Origin: JBBQWZ01 sp038210135
GTDB taxonomy: Bacteria > Acidobacteriota > Terriglobia > Bryobacterales > Bryobacteraceae
Reading direction: 5' to 3'
Assembly: GCA_038210135.1 (NCBI GenBank)
Contig: JBBQWZ010000013.1
Span: 51,171-115,170, forward strand
DNA: 64,000 nt
Of this stretch, positions 35,078 to 43,441 are shown piece by piece; position 1 is the stretch's first letter, and the number at the start of each line of letters is the position of its first letter. The position numbers and the translations under genes are program-made. Under the pieces are notes generated by a model that searched no databases, had not been told where the DNA came from, and saw only the letters and a list, made by a program, of their open reading frames with translations.

Positions 35078-36424
35078 TTAGTCTCCCTTTTTACGGCGCG
35101 GCGGCCGCCTCGTTGTCGATCCACCAGTCGATTTCGGCGAAGAAACGCGCTTGCGGACAGGCGCTTTCTTGGGAGCGGGCGGAGGAGGATTCGGCTCGAA
35201 AATCGTCGGTTGTCCTTCGACGTACGGCTGCGGCCCGTCGTCCTCTTCCATAATTTCTTCCGGAGCCTGCACCGGCACGGCCGGCGGATAGAATTCCGCG
35301 CCGAGCGTGACCTGCAATCCGCCCTCTTGCTTCGGCTCGATGCGGACCACCGTTTTATCCTGCGCGAAATTGAGGAATTCCGAGAATTGCTGGAAGCCGT
35401 AATGCGCCCAATCGAACCGCGGCTGTTCGTCTTTAAACCACGCGGCGAGATCGTCGGCGGCAACGCCGCTCTCGAGCTCGAGACGATGATTCTCGAGCAC
35501 GTCACGGAGTGCCTGCAGCAACTCTTCCGGCTTGGGCTGCGGGCGATCGGGCTGCAAAGATCCCTTGCGCTCGATAATGTAGCGTCCGCCGGTTCCACTG
35601 ACGTTGACCAATTCCGATCTCTTCAGCTTCTCGACGAAATCGGAGAAACTGCCGCAACCGTAGGCCTTTTCGCTGAACGCGGAGTCCAACTGCAGCATGG
35701 TCGATTTCAGCAACCCGAGCTGCGGCTGCACGGCGCGACGCTCAAGGACTTGCAGCGCGCGTTCCACCAGCGGCATAGCCTGTTGCAGATCGAGCGGAGC
35801 CGGACGGCCCTTTCGATGTTCGCCGCCCTGGCTCTGACTCTGGGGCGGACCTTGTCCTTGGCCCTGTCCCTGGCCCTGTCCACCGCCGCCGCGAGGTAAG
35901 CGATCGGGACGCTCGCCGCGAATGAACGGCTTCACCTCGGAAACCGTGCCGCCGGTGTCGGCGAGCAGCGATTCGAAGCTGATGAACTCGTGGCAATTCT
36001 GCTGGAGAATCGTCGAGGTGAAGGCTTTGCCTCCCACGACGAAAACGGTCTTGCCGTATTCCTTCAGTTTGTTGACCAGCGGGATAAAATCGCTATCGCC
36101 GCTGACGATCGCGAACGCATTGACATGCGAGTGCGTGAAGGCCATCTCGAGCGCGTCGAGCGCGAGATTAATATCGGCGCCGTTCTTATCTCCGCGCGGC
36201 GACGGAATCCGCTGGACCATTTGGACGGCGTTTTCCGCCATCTGGCGCGTAGCCGGTTCCTGGCGGCCCCAGTTGGCGTAGGCGAACTTCGCGACGATGT
36301 CGCCGCGCTCTTTCAAGGCGCCCAAGGCGGCCGAGACGTCGAACTCGCGCCGCAGTGTCGATTTCAATCCAATTTCAATGTTGTCGTAATCGACAAATAC
36401 AGCAATATTCAGCTTTTCTTGCAT
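35078..36424 (-). CDS. NYN-domain putative ribonuclease with two LOTUS/OST-HTH domains
   Basis: 448 residues. The N-terminal NYN (LabA/DUF88, PIN-like) domain, about 1-150, has its acidic site in NIAVFVDYDNIEIGLK, DINLALDALE and AIVSGDSDFIPLV, so metal-dependent RNA cleavage is expected. A low-complexity GQGQGQGQG/PQSQSQ linker follows. Two winged-helix LOTUS-like units come next (about 210-290 and 300-380, e.g. FSDFVEKLKRSELVNV and FQQFSEFLNFAQDKTVVRI), then a basic Pro/Lys/Arg tail. The family links RNA cleavage with RNA or G-quadruplex binding. It sits between the B12 subunit and RidA genes. Confidence 0.88.
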   Translation of the reverse strand: MQEKLNIAVFVDYDNIEIGLKSTLRREFDVSAALGALKERGDIVAKFAYANWGRQEPATRQMAENAVQMVQRIPSPRGDKNGADINLALDALEMAFTHSHVNAFAIVSGDSDFIPLVNKLKEYGKTVFVVGGKAFTSTILQQNCHEFISFESLLADTGGTVSEVKPFIRGERPDRLPRGGGGQGQGQGQGQGPPQSQSQGGEHRKGRPAPLDLQQAMPLVERALQVLERRAVQPQLGLLKSTMLQLDSAFSEKAYGCGSFSDFVEKLKRSELVNVSGTGGRYIIERKGSLQPDRPQPKPEELLQALRDVLENHRLELESGVAADDLAAWFKDEQPRFDWAHYGFQQFSEFLNFAQDKTVVRIEPKQEGGLQVTLGAEFYPPAVPVQAPEEIMEEDDGPQPYVEGQPTIFEPNPPPPAPKKAPVRKRVSSPKSTGGSTTRRPPRRKKGD

Positions 36425-36459
36425 TCTTCTCTCTTCAATGATCGGAAGCAATCGGCGGC

Positions 36460-36861
36460 TCACGCCGGCTGCTTCACAGTGCTTCGGATGAATTCCACGA
36501 TCGCGTCCAGCGAAGCGCCGGGTTGATATACGGCCGCGACTCCCAGTTGCTTCAGCCGGGCGGCATCCTCATCCGGAACAATGCCGCCGACAATTACGAT
36601 GACGTCCGTCATCTGTTTTTCCTTGAGCAGGTTCATCACCCGCGGCACAATCGCATTGTGCGCCCCCGACAGAATGGAAAGGCCGATCACCTGCACATCT
36701 TCCTGCAGCGCCGCGCTCACAATCATGTCGGGAGTCTGTCGAAGGCCGGTATAGATCACTTCCATACCCGCGTCTCGAAGGGCGCGCGCGATTATTTTTG
36801 CTCCGCGGTCGTGCCCGTCCAGGCCAGGTTTGGCGACCAGCACTCGGATGCGGTTATCCAT
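36460..36861 (-). CDS. Acyl-CoA mutase small subunit, B12-binding domain
   Basis: 133 residues forming only the cobalamin domain. The DxHxxG base-off motif lies in KPGLDGHDRGAKIIA, followed by IGLSILSGAHN and VIVGGIVPDEDAARL. It should pair with the 536-residue catalytic subunit encoded 41 bp upstream, as IcmB/HcmB do. It belongs to the same minus-strand operon, 35 bp before the NYN gene. Confidence 0.92.
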   Translation of the reverse strand: MDNRIRVLVAKPGLDGHDRGAKIIARALRDAGMEVIYTGLRQTPDMIVSAALQEDVQVIGLSILSGAHNAIVPRVMNLLKEKQMTDVIVIVGGIVPDEDAARLKQLGVAAVYQPGASLDAIVEFIRSTVKQPA

Positions 36862-36902
36862 GGGTGTTGTGGAAACCTAATGGTAGCGCAGACATCGGGT
36901 CG

Positions 36903-38513
36903 TTAGATGACGCTCGTTTCGGTGTACGTGCCGAATACGCCCTTCAGGGCATCGCACATTTCGCCCAGCGTCGCGTACGCCTTTACGCAATCCATGAGAT
37001 ACGGCATCGTATTCTCGGTTCCTTCGGCGGCGCGTTTCAACGCGTCCAGCGTCTTTTCGACCTTGGCGTTGTCTCGCCTTGCGCGGAGCGACTTCAGCTT
37101 CGCAGCCTGCTTCTCGGACGCCGTTTCGTCGATCTGCAGCAGGTCGATCTGCTCTTCTTTCGCCGCGATGAATTGATTGACGCCGACTATAATCTGTTCG
37201 CCCGTCTCCACCGTTTGCTGATATTCGAAGCTCGCGTTCGCGATTTCACTTTGCGGGTAATTCCGTTCGATCGCCGGAATCATGCCGCCCATTTCATCAA
37301 TCCGCCGGATGTAGACGTTGGCGGCTTCTTCGACTTGGGCGGTCAACTGTTCGATGAAATAGCTGCCGCCGAACGGATCCGCCACGCTCGGGACGCCGGT
37401 CTCGTGCGCAATAATCTGCTGCGTCCGCAGCGCGATCGTCACCGCTTGTTCACTCGGCAGCGCGTAGGCTTCGTCGAGTGAATTCGTATGCAGGGATTGC
37501 GTTCCTCCCAGTACCGCCGCGAGCCCTTGAATCGCCGTGCGGACCACGTTGTTGATTGGCTGCTGCCACGTCAGCGAACAGCCGGCGGTCTGCGCATGGA
37601 AGCGGAGCTTCATGCTGCGCTCCTCTTTCGCGCCGTAGCGATCCCGCATGGCGAAGGCCCAGATCCGGCGGGCTGCGCGGTATTTCGCGATCTCCTCGAA
37701 GAAGTCGCTGTGCGCGTTGAAAAAGAAGCTGAGACGCGGCGCGAAATCGTCGACCGGAAGGCCGCGCTCAATCGCCCAATCGACATATTCCATGCCGTCG
37801 CGCAACGTGAACGCCAGTTCCTGCACGGCTGTCGAACCTGCCTCACGAATGTGATACCCGGAGATCGAAATCGGATTGAACTTCGGCGTATGCTTGGCGC
37901 CGAACTCGATGGTGTCGGTCACGAGACGCATCGAAGGCCGGGGTGGATAGATATATTCCTTTTGCGCGATGTATTCCTTCAGAATGTCGTTTTGCAGGGT
38001 TCCGTTGACCTTCGACCAGGGCACGCCCTGTTGCTCGGCCACCGCGAGGTACATCGCCCAAATCATCGGTGCCGGCGAATTGATGGTCATCGACACGGTC
38101 ACTTCGCCCAGCGGAATTCCGCGGAACAGCGTCTCCATGTCTTCGAGGGACGAAATGGCCACGCCGCATTTTCCGACTTCGCCTTCAGACGCCGGATGAT
38201 CCGAATCGAAGCCCATCAGCGTCGGAAGATCGAAGGCGACAGACAGGCCCGCCTGACCGTTCTTCAGCAAATAGTGATAACGGGCGTTGGTCTCCTCAGG
38301 TGTCGCGAACCCGGAGAACTGCCGCATGGTCCAGAGCTTTCCGCGATACATCGTGTCGTGGATTCCGCGAGTGTAAGGGAACTCGCCCGGCATTCCGACA
38401 TAGCGATTCGGATCGGTCTGCTCCGGTCCGTATACATTCTCAAGCGGCAGCCCGCTCAAAGTCCGGTAAGACTTTTTGGCGGTCGGTTTGTTGGGGAGCG
38501 CGGGTTTGCTCAT
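36903..38513 (-). CDS. Acyl-CoA mutase large subunit, isobutyryl-CoA mutase-like
   Basis: 536-residue catalytic TIM-barrel subunit without a B12 domain. Substrate residues differ from methylmalonyl mutase: Phe66 (MRQFSGF) replaces Tyr89 and Gln184 (IAQKEYIYPP) replaces Arg207. The 37-residue spacing to His221 (SGYHIREAG) equals that from Arg207 to His244, so the alignment is firm. Phe plus Gln is the isobutyryl-CoA mutase pair; 2-hydroxyisobutyryl enzymes have Ile at the first position. The likely reaction is isobutyryl-CoA to n-butyryl-CoA, or a close relative. A TAGAAT 9 bases before ATG suggests its own promoter. Confidence 0.9.
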   Translation of the reverse strand: MSKPALPNKPTAKKSYRTLSGLPLENVYGPEQTDPNRYVGMPGEFPYTRGIHDTMYRGKLWTMRQFSGFATPEETNARYHYLLKNGQAGLSVAFDLPTLMGFDSDHPASEGEVGKCGVAISSLEDMETLFRGIPLGEVTVSMTINSPAPMIWAMYLAVAEQQGVPWSKVNGTLQNDILKEYIAQKEYIYPPRPSMRLVTDTIEFGAKHTPKFNPISISGYHIREAGSTAVQELAFTLRDGMEYVDWAIERGLPVDDFAPRLSFFFNAHSDFFEEIAKYRAARRIWAFAMRDRYGAKEERSMKLRFHAQTAGCSLTWQQPINNVVRTAIQGLAAVLGGTQSLHTNSLDEAYALPSEQAVTIALRTQQIIAHETGVPSVADPFGGSYFIEQLTAQVEEAANVYIRRIDEMGGMIPAIERNYPQSEIANASFEYQQTVETGEQIIVGVNQFIAAKEEQIDLLQIDETASEKQAAKLKSLRARRDNAKVEKTLDALKRAAEGTENTMPYLMDCVKAYATLGEMCDALKGVFGTYTETSVI

Positions 38514-38522
38514 GACGCTTCT

Positions 38523-38528
38523 ATTCTA
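38523..38528 (-). promoter_or_regulatory. Putative -10 box of the mutase-2 operon
   Basis: Minus-strand TAGAAT, 9 bases before ATG 38513. It would drive mutase large, small, NYN, RidA and GNAT genes, all with gaps under 45 bp. Confidence 0.45.
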
Positions 38529-38561
38529 AATCGCCCTGAGCGTGCGCGCGTCTGCTGGATT

Positions 38562-40592
38562 TCAGGCCACCCGCTGGCCCGCGCTTCGGAACAGTTTCAC
38601 GACCTCGGCCGGAGCTTGCGGCCGGGCAAAGAAATAGCCTTGCGCCTTATCCGCGCCGAGGCTCCAGATGGCAGCACGCTGGCCGTCCGTCTCGACGCCC
38701 TCGACCACCACGTCCAGGTTCAGGCTGTGCGCCAGCATGATGATCGCCGCGAGCAGCGGCAGCGCCGAGGCCGATGTCTCCAGTCCGGTCACAAAATTCC
38801 GGTCGACCTTCAGCGCGTTCACCGGCAACTGTTGCAGGTAGGCGAGCGACGAGTAGCCCATTCCGAAGTCGTCGATGGAGATGGTCAGGCCAAGGGATTG
38901 AAGCCGCGCGATCTTGTCCCGCGCCGCCTCGTGATCCAACATCAACGACGATTCCGTAATCTCCAGTTCGAGCAGATGGGCGTCGAAATTGGAGACCGCC
39001 ACCGCGCAGGCAACTTTGTCGAGGAACTGGTGTCGTGCAAACTGGACCGTCGAAACGTTAACCGCGATGCGCATGGGCGGCGTGCCCGAGGCAATCCACT
39101 CCGCCCCCTGGCGGCACGCCTCGGCGAGCACCCACTCGCCGATCGGCAGAATCAATCCACTCGCCTCGGCCAACGGAATGAACTCATTCGGAGGGACAAA
39201 ACCGTGGCGCGGATGCAACCAGCGCAGTAACGCTTCGACACAAACCACCCGTCCCGATTCGTCCACCTGAGGCTGATAGTGCAGCAGGAATTCATGGCGC
39301 TCCAGCGCCTGATGAAGGTCGATTTCGAGTCCCTGCCGGTAAGAAGGGGCCGGCATGAACTCCGGTTCGAAAACCCGGTAGTTGCCACGCCCGCAGCGCT
39401 TCGCCTCTCGCACTGCCTGTTCGGCGGAATGGATCAACGACTCCGGATCGTTTCCATGAGGCGGCGAAAGCGCCAAACCGAAGCTCGCGGTCGCGAACAC
39501 CGTCCCGCCGCGATGAAGAAACGGAGTCTGTAGGCATTCGATCAGCCGGTGCGCCAGGCTCTCGGCCTGGACCGCATCGCCCAAGTCCGGCAGCAGCACG
39601 AGAAACTCGTCTTTGCCCGCCCGCACCAGTAGGTCCGTGGAACGCAAACACGCCGACAGGCGCCTGGCAGTCTGGCGCAGGACCGCGTCGCCGGCGGTCG
39701 CGCCCAGCGTGTCATTGATCTGCTTCAGGCGATCGATGTCAATTACGATGGCGCCGACTATTTGTCCGCCATCTCCCGCTGTCGAATTCCATGGACCCAG
39801 ACACCGTCTTAGGAATTCCACGCCTTGCGCGCGCAGAGGCAGTCCGGTTAGACGATCTGCGGTCGGACTGACCCGCCGAAGCTGCCGTTCGAGCAGTTCG
39901 AGTAACCATTGTTTTCGAGACCGGCCCAGCAAGGCGAGTCCGCCCGCCATCACGAAACCCCATTCCGCGTGTCCAAGCCAGAACTCCGGCCCCAACGCCG
40001 CCGGAGCGTGTATCCAGCCCAACGCGCGCGCCAGATCGGCGATCAGGTATACCGACCCAGCTGACGCCAAAGCCCGCGGGCTGGGATAGAAAGCCAGGAA
40101 AGCAATCGGCACCAGCGCGCCCCAACTCTGTAGGCTAGAGCCGGGCGGACCGGATGCGGCCGCCGCCCACCCACCCAGCAGCGACAGCGACGACCAGACT
40201 ACGCCAATGACAATCTGGTTCCATTGCGATCCAGGGCGGATGATCACCATCGTGACGGGCACGCAGATCAGCAGCGCACTCAAGTAAACGAGCGTCTGGA
40301 TTCGATTGTTGAAGGCACCAGCGAGCGACCACGCCACAGCAATCTCCGCGATCCACGCGCCACCCAGCATGGCTGCGAAAATCCAGTCCAGACGCTCGTC
40401 AACCAACTGGCAAAAGGTCCCTAAATCGGCCGCGGGGCTGCTGCCCGTCTCTTTGGGTTCGGTCGGGCCGTCCTCCGCCACCCGAACTTCGGGCATGGCG
40501 AGCGCTTTTCTCCCGCCCCCGGCAGAAATCCGTAGACCCGTATTTGGAAGCTTGTTTTGCAAGGAGTTAGCAGAAGGCGAGAACGCATCCAC
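38562..40592 (-). CDS. Membrane GGDEF-EAL protein (c-di-GMP metabolism)
   Basis: 676 residues from GTG 40592. Five to six hydrophobic helices span about 65-215, followed by a GGDEF domain (about 235-400) with a degenerate site GKDEF, then an EAL domain (about 410-670). The EAL motif (VCVEALLRWLHP), the metal-binding NVS and DDFGMGYSSLAYL, and EGVE appear intact, so phosphodiesterase activity on c-di-GMP is likely. GKDEF instead of GG[DE]EF makes cyclase activity doubtful. No periplasmic sensor domain is obvious. It is divergent from efp. Confidence 0.9.
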   Translation of the reverse strand: MDAFSPSANSLQNKLPNTGLRISAGGGRKALAMPEVRVAEDGPTEPKETGSSPAADLGTFCQLVDERLDWIFAAMLGGAWIAEIAVAWSLAGAFNNRIQTLVYLSALLICVPVTMVIIRPGSQWNQIVIGVVWSSLSLLGGWAAAASGPPGSSLQSWGALVPIAFLAFYPSPRALASAGSVYLIADLARALGWIHAPAALGPEFWLGHAEWGFVMAGGLALLGRSRKQWLLELLERQLRRVSPTADRLTGLPLRAQGVEFLRRCLGPWNSTAGDGGQIVGAIVIDIDRLKQINDTLGATAGDAVLRQTARRLSACLRSTDLLVRAGKDEFLVLLPDLGDAVQAESLAHRLIECLQTPFLHRGGTVFATASFGLALSPPHGNDPESLIHSAEQAVREAKRCGRGNYRVFEPEFMPAPSYRQGLEIDLHQALERHEFLLHYQPQVDESGRVVCVEALLRWLHPRHGFVPPNEFIPLAEASGLILPIGEWVLAEACRQGAEWIASGTPPMRIAVNVSTVQFARHQFLDKVACAVAVSNFDAHLLELEITESSLMLDHEAARDKIARLQSLGLTISIDDFGMGYSSLAYLQQLPVNALKVDRNFVTGLETSASALPLLAAIIMLAHSLNLDVVVEGVETDGQRAAIWSLGADKAQGYFFARPQAPAEVVKLFRSAGQRVA

Positions 40593-40636
40593 ATATTGCG
40601 TATCGGCGGGATCGCCGGGGATTTGAGACCCTTTGC

Positions 40637-40642
40637 TAAACT
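40637..40642 (+). promoter_or_regulatory. Putative -10 box of efp
   Basis: TAAACT, 8 bases before the efp ATG, with no ribosome-binding site between them, as expected for a leaderless message. Confidence 0.45.
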
Positions 40643-40650
40643 AAAGCCTT

Positions 40651-41208
40651 ATGCTCGCTGCCACACAACTGCGTCCAGGAATGGTCATCAAGTTCAACAA
40701 TGAACTCTTCTCCGTGTTCAGCATGGCCCACCGGACCCCAGGGAACCTGCGCGGCTTCGTGCAAGTGAAAATGCGGAACTTCCGCACCGGTTCCATGATG
40801 GAACACCGTTTTTCGTCGGAAGACAAAGTCGAGAAGGCCATGCTCGACGAGCAGGAGATGGAATACCTGTACGACGACGGCGAATACTATTACTTCATGA
40901 ACACCGAATCGTTCGAGCAGATGCACCTGACCAAGGACATCCTCGGCGACGCCGTTAATTTCCTCATTCCGCAGCTCAAGGTCAATGTCGAGTTCTACGA
41001 AGGCAAGGCCGTTTCTGTGGAACTGCCCGCCTCGGTCACCATGACGGTCGTCGAGACCGAACCCGGCATGAAGGGCGCCAGTGTCTCGAACGTAACCAAA
41101 GCCGCCAAGCTCGAAACCGGCCTGGTCGTTCAAGTGCCGCCCTTCGTGAACGAAGGAGAGAAAATCCGCGTGAGCACGTCCGAGTCGGAATACCTCGAAC
41201 GCGCCTAA
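40651..41208 (+). CDS. efp: Elongation factor P
   Basis: Three-domain tRNA mimic that relieves ribosome stalling at polyproline. 185 residues, family length. The tip loop of domain I reads HRTPGNLRGFVQVKMRN. By alignment with E. coli KPGKGQA, Asn32 stands where Lys34 is beta-lysylated and Arg34 lies two residues later, so neither the EpmA lysine nor the EarP arginine is at the standard place. The C-terminal OB domain (LETGLVVQVPPFVNEGEKIRV, split here) is normal. Its stop codon overlaps that of selA on the other strand. Confidence 0.95.
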   Translation: MLAATQLRPGMVIKFNNELFSVFSMAHRTPGNLRGFVQVKMRNFRTGSMMEHRFSSEDKVEKAMLDEQEMEYLYDDGEYYYFMNTESFEQMHLTKDILGDAVNFLIPQLKVNVEFYEGKAVSVELPASVTMTVVETEPGMKGASVSNVTKAAKLETGLVVQVPPFVNEGEKIRVSTSESEYLERA

Positions 41209-42527
41209 TCCTGCGAAATCCGGATTGCTGTTTGGAGGGCCGCCGTCAGTGGCCCTTCTTCATTTTCAGCCACCGTCCGGAGATCGAGCACTAAACATCC
41301 GTTCTCGATTCGCGCGATCACCGGCGGATCACCCGCTCGCAGCGCTCGCTCCAAGGAGACCGCATTGCTATCCACCGCGATCAGCCAGGTCGCCAGCGAT
41401 TGATCCGGCGTGGATCCGCCTCCGATCACCGATCGGCCCTCGATAACCCGCGCCGCTGGAAGTTGAACCGCCATCCGGTCGGCGCGCTCACGAACCTGTT
41501 CCGCCGTCTGCATGATCATACGCAAGGCCGGAACCAATCCATAATCTTCAAGCAGAATCGCCCGCAGCGTGTCCGAAAGCGCCTGGAGAATCAGCTTGTC
41601 CACTCGCAGCGCCCGGAACATCGGATTCCGCCGGAGCCTGTCCACCAGATCCGCGCGGCCCGCCAACAGCCCGGCTTGCGGACCGCCTAGTAATTTATCT
41701 CCTGAAAATGAAACCAGGTCCACGCCCGCCTTTAGGCTTTCCGCGACCAGCGGCTCGTCCACTCCATACGGCCGCAAATTGACGACGCACCCGGACCCCA
41801 GATCCTCATAAAGAGGAATGCCGCGCTCGCGCGCGAGAGCGCTTAACTCGCCGAGCGTTGGCTTCGCTGTAAACCCTTCGATATGAAAATTGCTCGGATG
41901 GACGCGCATGATGAGGCGTGTCCGATCGGTGATCGCATCGCGATAATCCTCAATGCGCGTGCGGTTCGTTGTGCCAACCTCGCGCAGCCCCGCACCGGAC
42001 CGTTCCATGATGTCCGGAATGCGGAAGCCGTCGCCGATCTCGATCAATTCGCCGCGCGAAACGATCGCCTCTCCGCCCGCCGCGAGTTCGTGGAGCGCAA
42101 GAAACACTGCGGCCGCGTTGTTGTTGACCGCAATCGTGCTCGCCCCAAGCAGCCGCTCTAATAGGACTCCAACATGCACATCACGCTTTCCCCGGCGTCC
42201 GGTTTCGAGATCGTATTCGAGGTTCGAATAGCCTGCAATCGGCGTCTCGCGGCCAATCGGAGCGCGCCCCAGATTGGTGTGCAGCACGACTCCGGTCGCG
42301 TTAATCACCGGGCGCAACGTCGGAGCCGCCAGCGCCTCTAAATGACGCTCTACCACTTCTTCCACCGAATGCGCCGCCGGCTTTCCATCCCGAAGCGCTT
42401 CGCGAAATTGCGCCAGCACGCGCCGTGTTTCGGCGACTACCAGCCGATGCGGAAAGCGCTCCGCGAACTTCGCGGCGACTTCATCCACCGAGGGCAAATC
42501 TCGAAATGCTTGCGGCGCGCCGCTCAC
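41205..42527 (-). CDS. selA: L-seryl-tRNA(Sec) selenium transferase
   Basis: PLP enzyme that turns Ser-tRNA(Sec) into Sec-tRNA(Sec) using selenophosphate. 440 residues from GTG 42527, which overlaps the preceding gene stop (GTGA). The SelA N-terminal FRDLPSVDEV, INATGVVLHTNLGRAP, VNNNAAAVFLAL, and PLP-lysine SFSGDKLLGGPQAG are all present. selB, selC and selD are not in the window and I saw no selenoprotein gene, so a selenocysteine system must lie elsewhere if functional. A longer start at 42590 would overlap the PIG-L gene more deeply. Confidence 0.93.
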   Translation of the reverse strand: MSGAPQAFRDLPSVDEVAAKFAERFPHRLVVAETRRVLAQFREALRDGKPAAHSVEEVVERHLEALAAPTLRPVINATGVVLHTNLGRAPIGRETPIAGYSNLEYDLETGRRGKRDVHVGVLLERLLGASTIAVNNNAAAVFLALHELAAGGEAIVSRGELIEIGDGFRIPDIMERSGAGLREVGTTNRTRIEDYRDAITDRTRLIMRVHPSNFHIEGFTAKPTLGELSALARERGIPLYEDLGSGCVVNLRPYGVDEPLVAESLKAGVDLVSFSGDKLLGGPQAGLLAGRADLVDRLRRNPMFRALRVDKLILQALSDTLRAILLEDYGLVPALRMIMQTAEQVRERADRMAVQLPAARVIEGRSVIGGGSTPDQSLATWLIAVDSNAVSLERALRAGDPPVIARIENGCLVLDLRTVAENEEGPLTAALQTAIRISQD

Positions 42528-43384
42528 GGCTTCAGCATCGGAAACAGCTCGCGGATTTCCGCCTCTTTCGGCTGGCGACCGTACTCGCAAATCTCAAAGG
42601 ATTCCGCGTATTGAATCTGCGACTCGCTGTCGCCATACCATTTCTTTAGCGACGCCCGAACCGCCGGCGATGTCGTCCGCGTACGCCTGCCGGTCAGCCA
42701 CTTCACGCGTTCCTTCGGGTCCGTTGGAACCTTGTCCAGATCGCCGTCCACCCAGGGCAGCCACTCGTAGAACTGCGAAGTATGCGCGTCGAGCGCGCGG
42801 ATCTTCAATTCCATCACTTTGTCGATCGCCACCGCAATGTCAGGCCGGAACGGAGCCGGCTTCTGGAACCGGTCTTCGAAGTAGACGAACACCGGATTCT
42901 TGCGCAGCGGAGGCGTATCCGGAGCCACGTTCGGCACCACCACCATATAGGCGGCGTCCTGCACCAGAACGCCCGCGTAACGGTGATCCGGATGGTAATC
43001 GTTAGGGCGCGGCGCGATCACGATGTCCGCCTGAAATTCCCGGATCCGGCGGATTACCTGCAAGCGAATATCGAGCGTCGGAAACAGTTCGCCGTCGTGG
43101 TTATCGAACACCTCGTACTCGATTCCCAACCGCCGCGCCGACTCCTGCGCTTCGAGGCGCCGCCGTTTCGCCAACGCTCCGCCACCCATCGATTGATGGC
43201 CCGCGTCGCCGTTCGTCAACGAAACAAACTTTACTTTGTGGCCCATCTTTACGAATAGCGCCGCGGTTCCGGCCGCCGAAATGTCACAGTCGTCAGGGTG
43301 CGCTCCAAAGGCGATCACCCGAATTTCGGCCGATAAGGATGCAGTCATTAGGAAGAGGTTGGCTAATACCAGTGTCAGTTTCAC
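42524..43384 (-). CDS. Secreted PIG-L/LmbE family deacetylase
   Basis: 286 residues with an N-terminal signal peptide (MKLTLVLANLFLMTASLSAE). The zinc site appears as VIAFGAHPDDCDISAAGTAA, with a downstream RPNDYHPDHRYAG (split between metal and catalytic His). The family removes N-acetyl groups from GlcNAc-linked or related substrates such as mycothiol or glycan precursors. Start GTG 43384. It shares 4 bases with selA, but function-wise the link is unclear. Confidence 0.9.
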   Translation of the reverse strand: MKLTLVLANLFLMTASLSAEIRVIAFGAHPDDCDISAAGTAALFVKMGHKVKFVSLTNGDAGHQSMGGGALAKRRRLEAQESARRLGIEYEVFDNHDGELFPTLDIRLQVIRRIREFQADIVIAPRPNDYHPDHRYAGVLVQDAAYMVVVPNVAPDTPPLRKNPVFVYFEDRFQKPAPFRPDIAVAIDKVMELKIRALDAHTSQFYEWLPWVDGDLDKVPTDPKERVKWLTGRRTRTTSPAVRASLKKWYGDSESQIQYAESFEICEYGRQPKEAEIRELFPMLKP

Positions 43385-43441
43385 AGGGCTCCGAACTCGC
43401 TTTTCGATTCCAGCTCGCGGTCTCGCGGCGGCATGTTGCGA

